From Blastococcus saxobsidens DD2 (GTDB lineage Bacteria > Actinomycetota > Actinomycetes > Mycobacteriales > Geodermatophilaceae), in contig NC_016943.1 in the NCBI RefSeq assembly GCF_000284015.1, positions 3,699,541-3,763,540 of the forward strand: 64,000 nt of DNA, written 5' to 3'. The notes beneath the pieces are model-generated. The model saw nothing but the letters and a program-made list of their open reading frames with translations, did no database searches and was not told the origin of the DNA. Positions 30,502 to 41,899 of the stretch are shown one piece after another (within the stretch, counting starts at the first letter, position 1; each line of letters begins with the position of its first letter). A program made the position numbers and the translations under genes.

Positions 30502-31898
30502 GACGCGCTCAGCGTAGCCGCGCGGACCGAGGGGTCCCCGGTCAGCGCCGGACGGGCGCCCGCCCGGGGAGCGACCACCGCGCCGCCCACCGCGACCAGC
30601 GTGAGCACCGCCACCCCGGCCAGCACCGCCGCCGACAGGGGCAGCGCACCGGTGACGGAGGCGGCGACCAGCACGCCGACGACACCGACGAGCAGCGCCG
30701 AGCCGGTGACGTCGGCGATCTGGAAGGCCGCCGAGTCCGCGCCGCGCCGGTGCTCGGGCGACTGGTCGAGCAGCAGCACACCGAGGCTCGGCATGCCCAG
30801 CCCCATGCCGAGGCCGGCGACCGCCCAGGTGAGATAGGCCGGCCAGCCGCCGATCCCGGGCAGCGTGATCAGCGCGGTGCCGGCCAGCCCGGCGGCCAGC
30901 AGCAGGAAGCCGGCGCGGAGCACCACCGTGCGGCTCCAGTCCGGCCGGCGGCCCTGCAGCTGGGAGGCCGTCGCCCAGCCGAGCGCTCCCGCGGTGAGGG
31001 GCACCCCGGCGGCGGCCGCGGGGTAGCCGTGCAGCTCGGTCAGCGCCAGCGGCAGCAGCGCGTCCATGCCGAAGAACGCGCCGGCGAGCAGCCCGCGGGC
31101 ACCCACGACGGCCGGCAGCCCGGGGCGCGCGGTCGCGGTCCCCGCCGGCAGCAGCGCGCGGAGACCGAGCGCGAGCGCGGCGAGCCCGGCGACGGCCAGC
31201 CCGGCCGCCAGGAGATCAAGCCGCTGGCCGGCGTACTGCAGCGCGACGATGCCTGCCCCCGCCAGCAGCGCCCACCAGCGCCGGGCCGGCGCGGCGACCG
31301 CGTCCGGCCCGGGGACCGCCAGCCCGCGCACCGCGGGCAGCACCAGCGCCAGCCCGAGCGCGATCAGCGGCAGCAGGCCGAGGAAGACCAGCCGCCAGGT
31401 CAGGTGGGTGGTGAGCAGACCGGCGACGACCGGGCCGATCAGTGCCGGCAGCACCCAGGCCGCCGAGATCGCACCGAACAGGCGGGGCCGCAGGCGCGCC
31501 TCGTAGGCCTGCCCGGCGACGACGTAGAGCGAAACGGCGATGATGCCGCCACCGATGCCCTGCACCGCGCGCGCTGCGACGAGCACCGCCATCGATCCGG
31601 CCACGCCGGCGGCGAGCAGCCCGGTGGCGAAGATCGCGACGCCGCCGAGCAGCGCCGCCCGGGGCCCGCGGCGGTCGCCCACGTCGCCGCCCACCACCAT
31701 GCCGACGACCGAGGCGACGAGGTAGGCGCTGAACGGCCACGCGTACCAGGCCAGCCCGTCGAGCTCGGCGACCGCGGTGGGCATCGCCGTCGCGACGGCC
31801 ATCGACTCGAAGGCCACGAAGGTGACCAGCATCAGCAGCCCTGCGGTGGTCAGCCGGTGGGCCCGGTCGAAGACCGACGGCGCCTCACTGGTGTCCAC
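30498..31898 (-). CDS. MFS drug-resistance-type transporter
   Basis: About 466 residues with 12-14 hydrophobic segments, beginning [31 protein letters not shown]. Motif A lies in [15 protein letters not shown], and [14 protein letters not shown] resembles the antiporter motif C of multidrug exporters. The substrate is unknown. The frame opens at ATG 31958, but residues 2-17 of that version are encoded by a perfect 20-bp palindrome. GTG 31898 (after GGCGAGGGC) is preferred, leaving the palindrome as terminator of the previous gene. If ATG 31958 is right, translation would run through that hairpin. The stop overlaps the desulfurase start by 4 bp. Confidence 0.85.
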   Translation of the reverse strand: MDTSEAPSVFDRAHRLTTAGLLMLVTFVAFESMAVATAMPTAVAELDGLAWYAWPFSAYLVASVVGMVVGGDVGDRRGPRAALLGGVAIFATGLLAAGVAGSMAVLVAARAVQGIGGGIIAVSLYVVAGQAYEARLRPRLFGAISAAWVLPALIGPVVAGLLTTHLTWRLVFLGLLPLIALGLALVLPAVRGLAVPGPDAVAAPARRWWALLAGAGIVALQYAGQRLDLLAAGLAVAGLAALALGLRALLPAGTATARPGLPAVVGARGLLAGAFFGMDALLPLALTELHGYPAAAAGVPLTAGALGWATASQLQGRRPDWSRTVVLRAGFLLLAAGLAGTALITLPGIGGWPAYLTWAVAGLGMGLGMPSLGVLLLDQSPEHRRGADSAAFQIADVTGSALLVGVVGVLVAASVTGALPLSAAVLAGVAVLTLVAVGGAVVAPRAGARPALTGDPSVRAATLSAS

Positions 31899-31908
31899 GC
31901 CCTCGCCA

Positions 31909-31952
31909 ACCGCCGTCGCCGGCTCCGGCTTCCCGGAGCCGGCGACGGCGGT
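31909..31952 (-). terminator. Perfect 20-bp palindrome, probable terminator
   Basis: The arms 31909-31928 and 31933-31952 are exact inverse complements with a 4-base loop (CTTC). It starts 3 bases beyond the stop of the small membrane-protein gene (31955) on the minus strand. This is the position expected of that gene's terminator, upstream of the MFS gene. Confidence 0.75.
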
Positions 31953-31954
31953 GC

Positions 31955-32644
31955 TCACACCTGGCCGGCGGGGACCTGCCCAGGAGCGGCGAGCGGGGTG
32001 ACGGCCGCCCCGGCACCCGGTGCCGCCGCGCGCGAGACGGCGACGGCGACCAGCCCCAGGGCGGTCGAGGCCACGAGGAGGCCCGCCACCTCACCGGCCT
32101 TGACGGTGAACTCGCTGGCCATGAACCCGCCGATGCCGAGCACCCAGGTGGCCAGCGCGAGCGCCGGCAGCCGGCCGGCGGCCCCGCTCCGCCAGGCACC
32201 GACCGCCAGCACCACGGGCGCCACCAGCAGGGCGGGCAGCGCGAGGACCAGCGGGACGAAGCCCGGGCCGACGTCGGCCGCCAGCACGTCGGCCGCCGGC
32301 GCCGCCGGGACGGAGGGATCGCTCAACCGGTACATCTGCAGGTTGAACGCCCCCCGCCCCGCAGCGAGCCAGATCCCGCCCAGGGCCAGCAGGACCGTGC
32401 CGGTGCGGACGGTCCCGGCCCCCCGGCCGGGCAGCGGCCGGCGCGCGGTCACGACCGCGGCGGTCACGAGCAGCCCACCGGCGACGACGAACAGCCCGGC
32501 CGAGAGCGACTGCGCCGGGCGGGCCGCGGCGACCGCGGCCAGCCGCGGTCCCCAGTCCGTCCCCATGTCGGGGAGCACGGCCTGACCGGCGGTCCAGGAA
32601 GCGCCCCCGAGCAGGAGCAGGACGGGCGATGGCGAACGCTTCAT
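31955..32644 (-). CDS. Multi-pass membrane protein, DUF998-like
   Basis: 229 residues with about six hydrophobic segments. It begins KRSPSPVLLLLGGASWTAGQAVLP and ends in a basic-poor Ala/Pro tail. It resembles the DUF998 family in size and topology, but I would not insist on that name, and no function is known. ATG at 32644 has GGAGGACTCC 8-12 nt upstream, a good ribosome site. It is divergent from the histidine kinase gene across 160 bp with repeated GCCGGCTGC motifs, so the two may share regulation. A perfect palindrome follows its stop. Confidence 0.7.
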   Translation of the reverse strand: MKRSPSPVLLLLGGASWTAGQAVLPDMGTDWGPRLAAVAAARPAQSLSAGLFVVAGGLLVTAAVVTARRPLPGRGAGTVRTGTVLLALGGIWLAAGRGAFNLQMYRLSDPSVPAAPAADVLAADVGPGFVPLVLALPALLVAPVVLAVGAWRSGAAGRLPALALATWVLGIGGFMASEFTVKAGEVAGLLVASTALGLVAVAVSRAAAPGAGAAVTPLAAPGQVPAGQV

Positions 32645-32714
32645 GGCGGAGTCCTCCGGGGCCGTGCGGATCGGTGCGCCGATCGTCGGCGCCGGGACCG
32701 GCCCCGACACTGGA

Positions 32715-32792
32715 GCCGGCTGCCCGGTCAGCTGCAGCCGGCTGCAGGTCCCTCCGGCAGCCGGCACCCTCCCGGCAGGCCGTGCCGGCTGC
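32715..32792. promoter_or_regulatory. Repeated GCCGGCTGC motif in a divergent promoter region
   Basis: GCCGGCTGC occurs at 32715-32723, 32737-32745 and 32784-32792, and inverted at 32757-32765. The first copies are 22 bp apart. The last abuts CACAGT (32793-32798), a -10-like box 6 nt before the kinase start GTG 32805. Iterated sites next to a promoter suggest binding sites for a regulator, possibly the adjacent response regulator. Confidence 0.4.
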
Positions 32793-32804
32793 CACAGTGG
32801 GCCG

Positions 32805-34166
32805 GTGCCCGGCGTCGGCCTCCTCATCGGTGGCGTCCTCGTCACCTGGGTGGCGTCCGGCCTCGCCGCGGTCTGCCTGACCCCGCGCAACCCCGCCGCA
32901 CGCTCGCTGCTGGCCGCGGGCGTGCTGCTGGCCGCGAGCACCGGCGCCGAGTCCCTCGCCCGCGAGGCGGCCGGCGGCCCGGTCGGCTTCGCCCTGTGGC
33001 GCACGGCCGGCTGGATCACCTTCCTGGGCGCGGTGGCCGCGATCGTGCTGACCCTGTCCCGGCTCCCCGACGGCGTCGCCGACTCGGTGTGGCACGTCCG
33101 GCTCGCCCGGGCGCTGGCCGCCCTCGCCGTCGCAGCGCCGGTCCTCGAACTCGTGGGCTCGCCGACGCTCGCGGTCGATGCCGACTCCCCCGCTCGGGAG
33201 AACCCGCTCGCCGTGGCCGGCCTGGACCCCCTCGGTGCCGCCGGGGCCGTCGTCCGCGCCACCGAACCGGCCTGGGTGCTGCTGGGGGTGGCGCTGCTGC
33301 TCCTGCGGTGGCGCTACGGCAGCACGCAACGGCGCCACGAGCTGAGCTGGGCACTGCGCAGCATCGGCCTGCTGTCGGCCCTGCTGGTGCTGATCGTCGT
33401 CGTCGAGGTCACCGGCGCGCCGATCCCGCCGGAGGTGGTGTTCGTGCCGGTGTTCCTGCTGGCGCTGGCGCTCTTCCCCGTGGCCCTGCTCGTCGGCATC
33501 ACCCGGCGGGTACGGGGCCTGGAGGCCCGGCTGGTCGAGTCGCGGGAGCGGCTGGTCACCGCGGAGGACGCCGCCCGGCGCGCCCTGGAGCGCGACCTGC
33601 ACGACGGGGTGCAGCAGCAGCTGGTCGCGGCGCTGTCGCTCACGGCGCTGGCCGCCCGGCACGTGGAGCGCAACCCCGAGGTGGCCGGGGCCACGGTCGG
33701 TGAGGTCGGCGAGCGGGTGCGCGGGGCCATGACGGAGCTGCGGGAGCTCGTCCGGGGCATCCGTCCACCGGTGCTCCAGGACGCCGGGCTGGTGCCGGCG
33801 ATCGAGAGCCGGCTGAGCTCGCTGCCGGCTCCGGTGCAGCTGTGCACCGACGCGGACGCCGTCGCACGACGGCCTGCCGCGGTGGAGGCGGCCGCGTACT
33901 TCGTCGTCACCGAGGCCGTCACGAACGCGCTCAAGCACGCACCGTGCAGCCGGATCGCCGTCCGGATCACCGGAGCCGACGACCGGCTGGAGGTCGCCGT
34001 CGCCGACGACGGCCCGGGCCCGGGAGCCGGCACGTCGGCCGGCGGCGGGTTGCGCGGCCTGCAGGACCGGGTCGAGTCGCTGCGCGGCACCTTCTCGGTG
34101 ACCGGCGGCCCCGGCACGGGCACCGTCGTCCGTGCGACCTTCCCCGGCCCCGGGACGCCGCGGTGA
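32805..34166 (+). CDS. NarL-type sensor histidine kinase
   Basis: About 453 residues. The first half has roughly six hydrophobic segments and forms the membrane sensor. A HisKA_3 dimerisation domain carries the phosphoacceptor His in [20 protein letters not shown]. The ATPase domain follows with the N box [13 protein letters not shown] and G boxes DDGPGPGAG and [10 protein letters not shown]. The frame is open from 32643, overlapping the start of the divergent gene. GTG 32805 is preferred because the conserved membrane part starts there and a CACAGT box lies 6 nt upstream. The stop overlaps the response regulator start by 4 bp, so the pair is translationally coupled. Confidence 0.9.
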   Translation: MPGVGLLIGGVLVTWVASGLAAVCLTPRNPAARSLLAAGVLLAASTGAESLAREAAGGPVGFALWRTAGWITFLGAVAAIVLTLSRLPDGVADSVWHVRLARALAALAVAAPVLELVGSPTLAVDADSPARENPLAVAGLDPLGAAGAVVRATEPAWVLLGVALLLLRWRYGSTQRRHELSWALRSIGLLSALLVLIVVVEVTGAPIPPEVVFVPVFLLALALFPVALLVGITRRVRGLEARLVESRERLVTAEDAARRALERDLHDGVQQQLVAALSLTALAARHVERNPEVAGATVGEVGERVRGAMTELRELVRGIRPPVLQDAGLVPAIESRLSSLPAPVQLCTDADAVARRPAAVEAAAYFVVTEAVTNALKHAPCSRIAVRITGADDRLEVAVADDGPGPGAGTSAGGGLRGLQDRVESLRGTFSVTGGPGTGTVVRATFPGPGTPR

Positions 34167-34840
34167 GCCTCCGGCTGGTCCTCGCCGACGACAACTACCT
34201 GGTCCGGGAAGGCATGCGGCGGCTGCTCGACGAGGGCGACGAGGTCACGACGGTCGGCACGGCCGCAAGCGCGCCGGCACTGCTGCTGCGGGTCCGCGAC
34301 CTGCGACCCGACGTCGTGCTGACCGACATCCGCATGCCCCCGACCTTCACCACCGACGGGATCACCGCCGCGCTGCAGCTGCGCGCCGAGCACCCGGACG
34401 TGGGAGTGGTCGTGCTCTCCCAGCACGCGGACGCCTCCTACGCGTCCGCGCTGTTCGCGCAGGGCACCGGTGGCCTGGCCTACCTGCTCAAGGACCGGGT
34501 CGGCGACCGGGAGGAGCTGATCCGGGCGCTGGAGGCGGTGCACACGGGCGGCTCCGTGGTGGACCCGCAGGTGGTCGACGCCCTCCTGGCCGCGGGCCGG
34601 CGGGCCGCCGGCTCACCGGTGCGGGACCTCTCCCAGCGGGAGGTCGACGTCCTGCGGGGCATGGCGGAGGGGCGCACCAACGGCGCGATCGCCGCGTCCC
34701 TGCACGTCTCGGAGTCCGCGGTGAGCAAGCACGTGGCGTCGGTCTTCGCCAAGCTCGGGCTGCACGAGTCGCCCGACACCGACCGGCGGGTGCGCGCCGT
34801 GCTCACCTGGGTGGAGCACCGCCCCGGCCCCGGGGCCTGA
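34163..34840 (+). CDS. LuxR/NarL-family response regulator
   Basis: 225 residues. The receiver domain has acidic residues D9/D10, phosphoacceptor D55 ([10 protein letters not shown]) and a conserved Lys in LAYLLKDRV. The C-terminal LuxR-type helix-turn-helix runs from about residue 155 ([23 protein letters not shown], then [18 protein letters not shown]). It is the partner of the kinase, whose stop overlaps its GTG start by 4 bp. The target is unknown. The divergent membrane-protein gene and the kinase itself are plausible, given the repeated motif between them. A bidirectional terminator follows. Confidence 0.92.
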   Translation: MSLRLVLADDNYLVREGMRRLLDEGDEVTTVGTAASAPALLLRVRDLRPDVVLTDIRMPPTFTTDGITAALQLRAEHPDVGVVVLSQHADASYASALFAQGTGGLAYLLKDRVGDREELIRALEAVHTGGSVVDPQVVDALLAAGRRAAGSPVRDLSQREVDVLRGMAEGRTNGAIAASLHVSESAVSKHVASVFAKLGLHESPDTDRRVRAVLTWVEHRPGPGA

Positions 34841-34844
34841 GCCG

Positions 34845-34882
34845 CGTCGAGCGCCGACCCCCGGAGGGATCGGCGCTCGACG
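34845..34882. terminator. Bidirectional terminator between the response regulator and etfA
   Basis: A perfect 13-bp stem (34845-34857 with 34870-34882), with a 12-base loop that can extend with a further CCC/GGG pairing. It starts 4 bases after the + strand stop (34840) and ends 16 bases before the etfA stop. Confidence 0.75.
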
Positions 34883-34898
34883 GTGCCGTGCTGCGCTC

Positions 34899-35870
34899 TT
34901 ACTTCCGGGCGTTGATCTGCTCGGTGGCGGCCGGCACGACCGTGTTCAGGTCGCCGACGACACCGAAGTCGGCCAGCTCGAAGATCGGGGCCTCGGGGTC
35001 CTTGTTGATGGCCACGATGGTCTTCGAGGTCTGCATGCCGGCGCGGTGCTGGATCGCGCCGGAGATGCCGACGGCCACGTAGAGCTGCGGCGAGACGGTC
35101 TTGCCGGTCTGCCCGACCTGGAAGCTGTGCGGGTAGAAGCCGGAGTCGACCGCAGCCCGCGAGGCGCCGACGGCCGCGCCGAGGGAGTCGGCCAGGCCCT
35201 CGATGACCGAGAAGTTCTCGGCGCTCGCGACACCGCGACCACCGGAGACCACGATCGAGGCCTCGGTGAGCTCGGGGCGGTTGCTCTTCTGCTCCACGAC
35301 GCGCTCGACGACCCGGACCTGCTTGGCCGAGTCGCTCACCGACACCGACACGGGCTGCTCGGCGCCCGCGGCCGGGGCGGCCTCGGGGGCGACCGAGTTG
35401 CCCCGCAGCGTGTAGATCGGGGTGCCGACCGTCACCTGCGAGTGCACGATCGTCGCCCCGGCGAACGCCACCTGGGTGGCGGTGCCGTCGGCGGCGATCT
35501 CGGTGACGTCGGTCAGGAAGCCGCTGCCGGTCTTGATGGCCAGGCGAGCGGCGATCTCCTTGCCCTCCGGGGAGGACGGGATGACGACGGCGGCGGGCGA
35601 CTTCTCGCTCACCAGCTGCGCCAGCACCTCGGCCTTGGGGGCCACCAGGTAGTCGTCGATGTCGGCGGACTCGGCGACGTACACCGTGGCCGCGCCGTAC
35701 TCCGCGAGCTGGTCGCGGACACCGGCGGCGGTGCCGGGGGCACCGAGGACGACGGCCGAGGGCTCACCGAGCGCGCGGGCCGCGGTCAGGGCCTCCAGGG
35801 TGGTCTTGCGGACGCCGCCGCCGGCCGGGTTGAGCTCGGCCAGGACGAGAATCTCATTGCTCTCTGCCAC
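34899..35870 (-). CDS. etfA: Electron transfer flavoprotein alpha subunit
   Basis: Carries electrons from acyl-CoA and other dehydrogenases to the respiratory chain, binding FAD together with EtfB. 323 residues. The C-terminal FAD domain is clear: [35 protein letters not shown], then the [25 protein letters not shown] segment and [20 protein letters not shown]. It starts with GTG at 35870, with GGAAGAGAG upstream. It lies 34 bp downstream of etfB and completes a two-gene operon. Confidence 0.96.
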   Translation of the reverse strand: MAESNEILVLAELNPAGGGVRKTTLEALTAARALGEPSAVVLGAPGTAAGVRDQLAEYGAATVYVAESADIDDYLVAPKAEVLAQLVSEKSPAAVVIPSSPEGKEIAARLAIKTGSGFLTDVTEIAADGTATQVAFAGATIVHSQVTVGTPIYTLRGNSVAPEAAPAAGAEQPVSVSVSDSAKQVRVVERVVEQKSNRPELTEASIVVSGGRGVASAENFSVIEGLADSLGAAVGASRAAVDSGFYPHSFQVGQTGKTVSPQLYVAVGISGAIQHRAGMQTSKTIVAINKDPEAPIFELADFGVVGDLNTVVPAATEQINARK

Positions 35871-35904
35871 GATTCTGTCTCTCTTCCTTCGATCCGGACC
35901 GGGC

Positions 35905-36684
35905 TCAGACGATCTTCTGGCTGGCGAGGAAGTCGACGAACTTCTGCGCGCCGTCGCCCTCGTCGGTCACCTTGACGCCCTCGCCCTTCGGCGGGCGGCC
36001 GGCGAAGTCGAGCACCTTGCTGGTGGCGCTGGCCAGGCCCACGCTGCCGGCGTCGACGCCGAGGTCGGCCAGCGACTTGGTCTCCACCGGCTTCTTCTTC
36101 GCGGCCATGATCCCCTTGAACGAGGGGTAGCGCGGCTCGTTGATGGTGTCCCAGGTCGAGATGATCGCCGGGAGCGGGGCCTCCAGCGCCCAGAAGCCGC
36201 CGTCGGTCTGCCGCTCCACCTTCGCGGTGCCGCCCTCGATGGTGACCTTGCGGGCCCCGGACAGCTGCGGGAGGCCGAGACGCTCGGCGAGCAGGGCGGG
36301 CATGACCGACAGCTGCGCGTCGGTGGCCTCCGCGCCGCAGAGCACGAGGTCGTACTCCAGCTGGCCCAGCGCCGCGGCGATGACCGCCGAGGTCTGCACC
36401 GCGCACGAGCCGTGGATGGCGTCGTCGACGACGTGCACGGCCTTGTCGGCGCCCATGGACAGCGCCTTGCGGATGGCGTCGGTGGCGGAGTCGGGGCCGA
36501 CGGTCAGCACGGTGACCTCACCGCCCTGCGCCTCCTTGATGGTGAGCGCCTCCTCGATGGCGTACTCGTCCATCTCGTTGATGACGTTGTCGGCGGACGC
36601 ACGGGCGACGGTGTTGTCGGCCGGGTCCAGCTTGCGCTCACTTCCCGAGTCCGGGACCTGCTTGACAAGAACGACGATGTTCAT
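35905..36684 (-). CDS. etfB: Electron transfer flavoprotein beta subunit
   Basis: 259 residues, AMP-binding partner of EtfA. The N terminus NIVVLVKQVPDSGSERKLDP is typical, followed by EEALTIKEAQGGEVTVLTVGP, the AMP-loop region DLVLCGAEATDAQLSVMPALLAE, and RYPSFKGIMAAKKKPVE near the C terminus, the conserved ETF-beta signature. ATG at 36684 has GAGGAAGG about 12 nt upstream. First gene of etfB-etfA. The 117 bp upstream contain no strong promoter match, but two copies of ACGCCGACGCG (36769 and 36807). Confidence 0.96.
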   Translation of the reverse strand: MNIVVLVKQVPDSGSERKLDPADNTVARASADNVINEMDEYAIEEALTIKEAQGGEVTVLTVGPDSATDAIRKALSMGADKAVHVVDDAIHGSCAVQTSAVIAAALGQLEYDLVLCGAEATDAQLSVMPALLAERLGLPQLSGARKVTIEGGTAKVERQTDGGFWALEAPLPAIISTWDTINEPRYPSFKGIMAAKKKPVETKSLADLGVDAGSVGLASATSKVLDFAGRPPKGEGVKVTDEGDGAQKFVDFLASQKIV

Positions 36685-36801
36685 CGCGCTGAACCTTCCT
36701 CAGGACGCGTTCAGGATGCGGGCACGCGGGCCCGCCTGGCTCCGATCATGGAGGCTACTGGGCGGTAACGCCGACGCGGGACGAGGGGCCGGTGAGGCAC
36801 A

Positions 36802-37923
36802 TCACGCCGACGCGCCCGGTGACACCGCCCACTCCCCCGTCGCGGCGAAGCGCCGGAGGGTCCCGGTGTGCGGCCCGAGGTCCAGGCCCTGCGCGGCCAC
36901 CCAGTCGTCGGAGTAGTAGGTGTGCGCGTACCGCTCGCCGCCGTCGCACAGCAGGGTGACCACGCTGCCCCGGCGGCCGGCCGCCACCATCTCGGCGACC
37001 AACCCGAAGGCCCCCCACAGGTTGGTGCCCGTGGACCCGCCCGCCCGGCGCCCGGTCATCCGCTCCAGGTGCCGCATGGCCGCCAGCGAGGCGGCGTCCG
37101 GCACGCCGATCATCCGGTCGACGATCGTCGGCACGAACGAGGGCTCGACCCGTGGCCGGCCGATGCCCTCGATCCGCGACGGGGTCCCGGTGGTCCACCC
37201 GGGGTCACCGGCCGCGTAACCGGGCAGGAAGGCGGAGTTCTCCGGGTCGACGACGGCCAGCCGGGTGGGGTGGCGGCGGTAGCGGATGTACCGGCCGATG
37301 GTGGCGCTCGTGCCTCCCGTGCCGGCGCCCACGACGACCCATTCGGGGACCGGGTGCCGCTCGGCGGCGAGCTGCTCGAAGATCGACTCGGCGATGTTGT
37401 TGTTGCCCCGCCAGTCGGTGGCCCGCTCGGCGTAGGTGAACTGGTCGAGGTAGTGGCCACCGCACTCGGCGGCCAGCCGCCGGGCCTCCTCGTACATGTC
37501 CGGCGGACGGTCGACGAAGTGGCAGCGCCCGCCGTGGAACTCGATGAGCGCGATCTTCTCCGGGCTGGTGGACCGGGGCATGACGACGACGAACGGCAGG
37601 CCGAGCATCCGCGCGAAGTACGCCTCGCTGACCGCCGTCGATCCGCTCGATGCCTCGACGACCGTGCTGCCCTCGGTGATCTGCCCGGAGCACAGCCCGT
37701 AGAGGAACAGCGACCGCGCCAGCCGGTGCTTGAGGCTGCCGGTGGGGTGCGTGGACTCGTCCTTGAGGTAGAGGTCGACGCCCCACTCCGGCGGCAGCGG
37801 GTAGACCAGCAGGTGGGTGTCGGCGCTGCGCCGGGCGTCGGCCTCGACCGCGGCGACGGCCCGGTCGACCCAGGCCCGGCCTGCGGGATCGGACCGGTCG
37901 ACGACGGACCGGTCGGCGCTCAT
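36802..37923 (-). CDS. cds1: PLP-dependent cysteine desulfhydrase, Cds1 family
   Basis: 373 residues. It closely follows the M. tuberculosis Rv3684 (Cds1) sequence as I remember it: [27 protein letters not shown] opening, [24 protein letters not shown] with the PLP Lys, [44 protein letters not shown] and [13 protein letters not shown]. Cds1 degrades L-cysteine to sulfide, pyruvate and ammonia. The fold is the cysteine-synthase fold, so an anabolic role cannot be excluded. ATG at 37923 overlaps the enoyl-CoA hydratase stop by 4 bp, so the two are co-translated, an unexpected pairing. Confidence 0.88.
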   Translation of the reverse strand: MSADRSVVDRSDPAGRAWVDRAVAAVEADARRSADTHLLVYPLPPEWGVDLYLKDESTHPTGSLKHRLARSLFLYGLCSGQITEGSTVVEASSGSTAVSEAYFARMLGLPFVVVMPRSTSPEKIALIEFHGGRCHFVDRPPDMYEEARRLAAECGGHYLDQFTYAERATDWRGNNNIAESIFEQLAAERHPVPEWVVVGAGTGGTSATIGRYIRYRRHPTRLAVVDPENSAFLPGYAAGDPGWTTGTPSRIEGIGRPRVEPSFVPTIVDRMIGVPDAASLAAMRHLERMTGRRAGGSTGTNLWGAFGLVAEMVAAGRRGSVVTLLCDGGERYAHTYYSDDWVAAQGLDLGPHTGTLRRFAATGEWAVSPGASA

Positions 37924-38705
37924 CGCCCGGTGAAGGTCGCCTTGCCCGGGCCGCTCTCCAGGAACGATCGCATGCCGGCGGCCTGGTCCTCGGTGTCGAA
38001 CAGCTCGGCGAACAGCCGGCTCTCCAGGTCCAGGCCCTCGTCGAGCGGGAGGTCGAGCCCCTCGTCGATCGCCCGCTTGGCCGCGGCCAGCGCCAGCGGC
38101 GGGCCGGCGGCGAGCTTGCGCGCCATGGCCACAGCCGTCTCGTACACCTCGGCGTCGGGGACCACGGCGTCGGCCAGCCCCATGTCCAGCGCCTCCTCGG
38201 CACCGACGTGCCGGCCGGTGAAGACCAGGTCCTTCGCCCGGGCCGGGCCGACCAGGCGGGCCAGCCGCTGGCTCCCGCCGGCCCCCGGGATCACACCGAG
38301 CAGGATCTCCGGCTGGCCGACCTTCGCCGACGCGCCGAGCACCCGGAAGTCGGCGCACAGCGCCAGCTCGTAACCGCCGCCGAGGGCGTAGCCGGTGACC
38401 GCGGCGACGACCGGCTTCGGGATGCCGGCCACGGCCCGGAACGAGTCCTGCAGCTCCTTGCCCCAGGCGGTCATGCCGGCGGCGTCGAGCTGCGACATCG
38501 CCTTGATGTCGGCGCCGGCGGCGAACACCCGCTCGCCGCCGTAGATCACCACGGCGCGCACGTCGGTCCGCTCGCCGGCCTCGACCGCCGCGGCACGCAC
38601 CTCCAGGTGCAGCTGCTCGTCGATCGCGTTCATCTTCGGCCGATCGAGGCGGATGGTGCCGACTCCGTTCTCGACCTGCAGCGTCACGAACTCGGGCTCG
38701 GCCAT
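37920..38705 (-). CDS. Enoyl-CoA hydratase/isomerase family protein
   Basis: 261 residues, crotonase fold. It probably hydrates enoyl-CoA in fatty-acid or branched-chain degradation. The oxyanion-hole segments are [13 protein letters not shown] and [16 protein letters not shown]. The active-site Glu positions are kept in [26 protein letters not shown] (the E and G-A-G-G-S region), supporting hydratase activity. The acyl chain is unknown. ATG at 38705 with GGAGG 8 nt upstream. Its stop overlaps cds1. A hairpin terminator between it and the ABC ATPase gene upstream suggests a separate transcript. Confidence 0.9.
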   Translation of the reverse strand: MAEPEFVTLQVENGVGTIRLDRPKMNAIDEQLHLEVRAAAVEAGERTDVRAVVIYGGERVFAAGADIKAMSQLDAAGMTAWGKELQDSFRAVAGIPKPVVAAVTGYALGGGYELALCADFRVLGASAKVGQPEILLGVIPGAGGSQRLARLVGPARAKDLVFTGRHVGAEEALDMGLADAVVPDAEVYETAVAMARKLAAGPPLALAAAKRAIDEGLDLPLDEGLDLESRLFAELFDTEDQAAGMRSFLESGPGKATFTGR

Positions 38706-38756
38706 GTGCGGTACCTCCAGGTGCGGACGACGTCGTCGAAAGCACCCTAGAAGGGA

Positions 38757-38783
38757 CCCCGTCCACCCCGCCCCTGGACGGGG
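38757..38783 (-). terminator. Terminator after the ABC ATPase gene
   Basis: A 9-bp perfect stem (CCCCGTCCA / TGGACGGGG) with a 9-base loop, 4 bases beyond the ABC gene stop on the minus strand. It separates that gene from the enoyl-CoA hydratase-cds1 pair. Confidence 0.6.
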
Positions 38784-38787
38784 CCTG

Positions 38788-39603
38788 TCAGGTCGCGCGG
38801 CGGGCGGTGAACCGGCCGTCGGTGCGGGCGAGCGACAGCGGGAGCCCGAAGGTGTCCGAGAGCGTCGCGGCGGTGAGCACGTCGTCGGCGGCGCCGGCGG
38901 CCACCACCTCGCCGTCGCGCAGCAGCAGGGCGTGGGTGTACCCGGGCGGGATCTCCTCGACGTGGTGGGTGACCAGCACCTGCGCCGGCGCGTAGTGGTA
39001 CTTGGCGAGGTCGGTGAGCCGGCCGACGAGGTCCTCCCGCCCGGCGAGGTCCAGTCCCGCACCGGGTTCGTCGAGCAGCAGCAGCTCCGGGTCCGGCATG
39101 AGCGCCCGGGCGATCTGGGTGCGCTTGCGCTCGCCCTCGCTCAGCGTGCCGAAGGGGCGGTGCGCGTACTGCGCGACGCCCCACTGCTGCATGAGCAGCC
39201 CGGCGCGGGTGAGGTCGTGGACGTCGTACCGCTCCCGCCACCGTCCCACGACGGCGTAGCCCGCCGAGACGACGACGTCGCCGGTGCGCTCGGCGCCGCT
39301 GATGCGCTGGGCCAGCGACGCACTGGTGAGGCCGATCCGCGGGCGCAGCTCGAAGACGTCGACCGCGCCCAGGGTCTCCCCCAGCAGCCGGACCTCGCCG
39401 CGGGTCGGGTGCATCAGCGCCGCGGCCAGCTGCAGCAGCGTCGTCTTCCCCGCCCCGTTGGGCCCGAGCACCACCCACCGGTGGTCGGCCTCGACGCTCC
39501 AGTCGACGCCGCGCAGCAGGTGGTCCTGCCCGCGGACGACGTCGACACCGGTCATCCGTACGACCGCGCCCTCCGGGGCGCCAGGGTTCGACACGTCCCC
39601 CAT
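38788..39603 (-). CDS. ABC transporter ATP-binding protein (stand-alone)
   Basis: 271 residues, a single nucleotide-binding domain. Walker A GPNGAGKTTLLQLAAAL, signature LSEGERKRTQIARALM, Walker B ELLLLDEPGAGLDLAGRE and the switch His in VLVTHHVEEIPPGYTH. It resembles the YlmA-like class of soluble ABC ATPases. No permease or binding protein is adjacent, so its partner is unknown and it may not be a transporter subunit. ATG at 39603 has GGGAAGG about 10 nt upstream. MTGVDVV 16 residues on is a possible shorter start. It is divergent from glgX with 63 bp between. Confidence 0.88.
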   Translation of the reverse strand: MGDVSNPGAPEGAVVRMTGVDVVRGQDHLLRGVDWSVEADHRWVVLGPNGAGKTTLLQLAAALMHPTRGEVRLLGETLGAVDVFELRPRIGLTSASLAQRISGAERTGDVVVSAGYAVVGRWRERYDVHDLTRAGLLMQQWGVAQYAHRPFGTLSEGERKRTQIARALMPDPELLLLDEPGAGLDLAGREDLVGRLTDLAKYHYAPAQVLVTHHVEEIPPGYTHALLLRDGEVVAAGAADDVLTAATLSDTFGLPLSLARTDGRFTARRAT

Positions 39604-39666
39604 CCAACCAACCTTCCCCGCCGTCGGTGCGCCCGCTCCGGGCCCGGAGTTGGCACGATCACGCAG

Positions 39667-41817
<2,151 letters not shown>

Positions 41818-41819
41818 CG

Positions 41820-41876
41820 CGAGTGCGACGAAGTCGTGGCCATCAGCGCTCGACGGCCACGACTTCGTCGCACTCG
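41820..41876. terminator. Bidirectional terminator, perfect 22-bp stem
   Basis: The arms 41820-41841 and 41855-41876 pair perfectly with a 13-base loop, between the glgX stop (41817) and the FHA gene stop (41900). It is the longest perfect hairpin I found in the window. Confidence 0.85.
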
Positions 41877-41899
41877 GACGGCCCGCCCGGGGCGCCTGC

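Noticed and set aside
38653-39666. Long N-terminal extension of glgX
   Set aside because: It is antisense to the ABC ATPase gene and lacks motifs. GTG 39667 begins the conserved domain.
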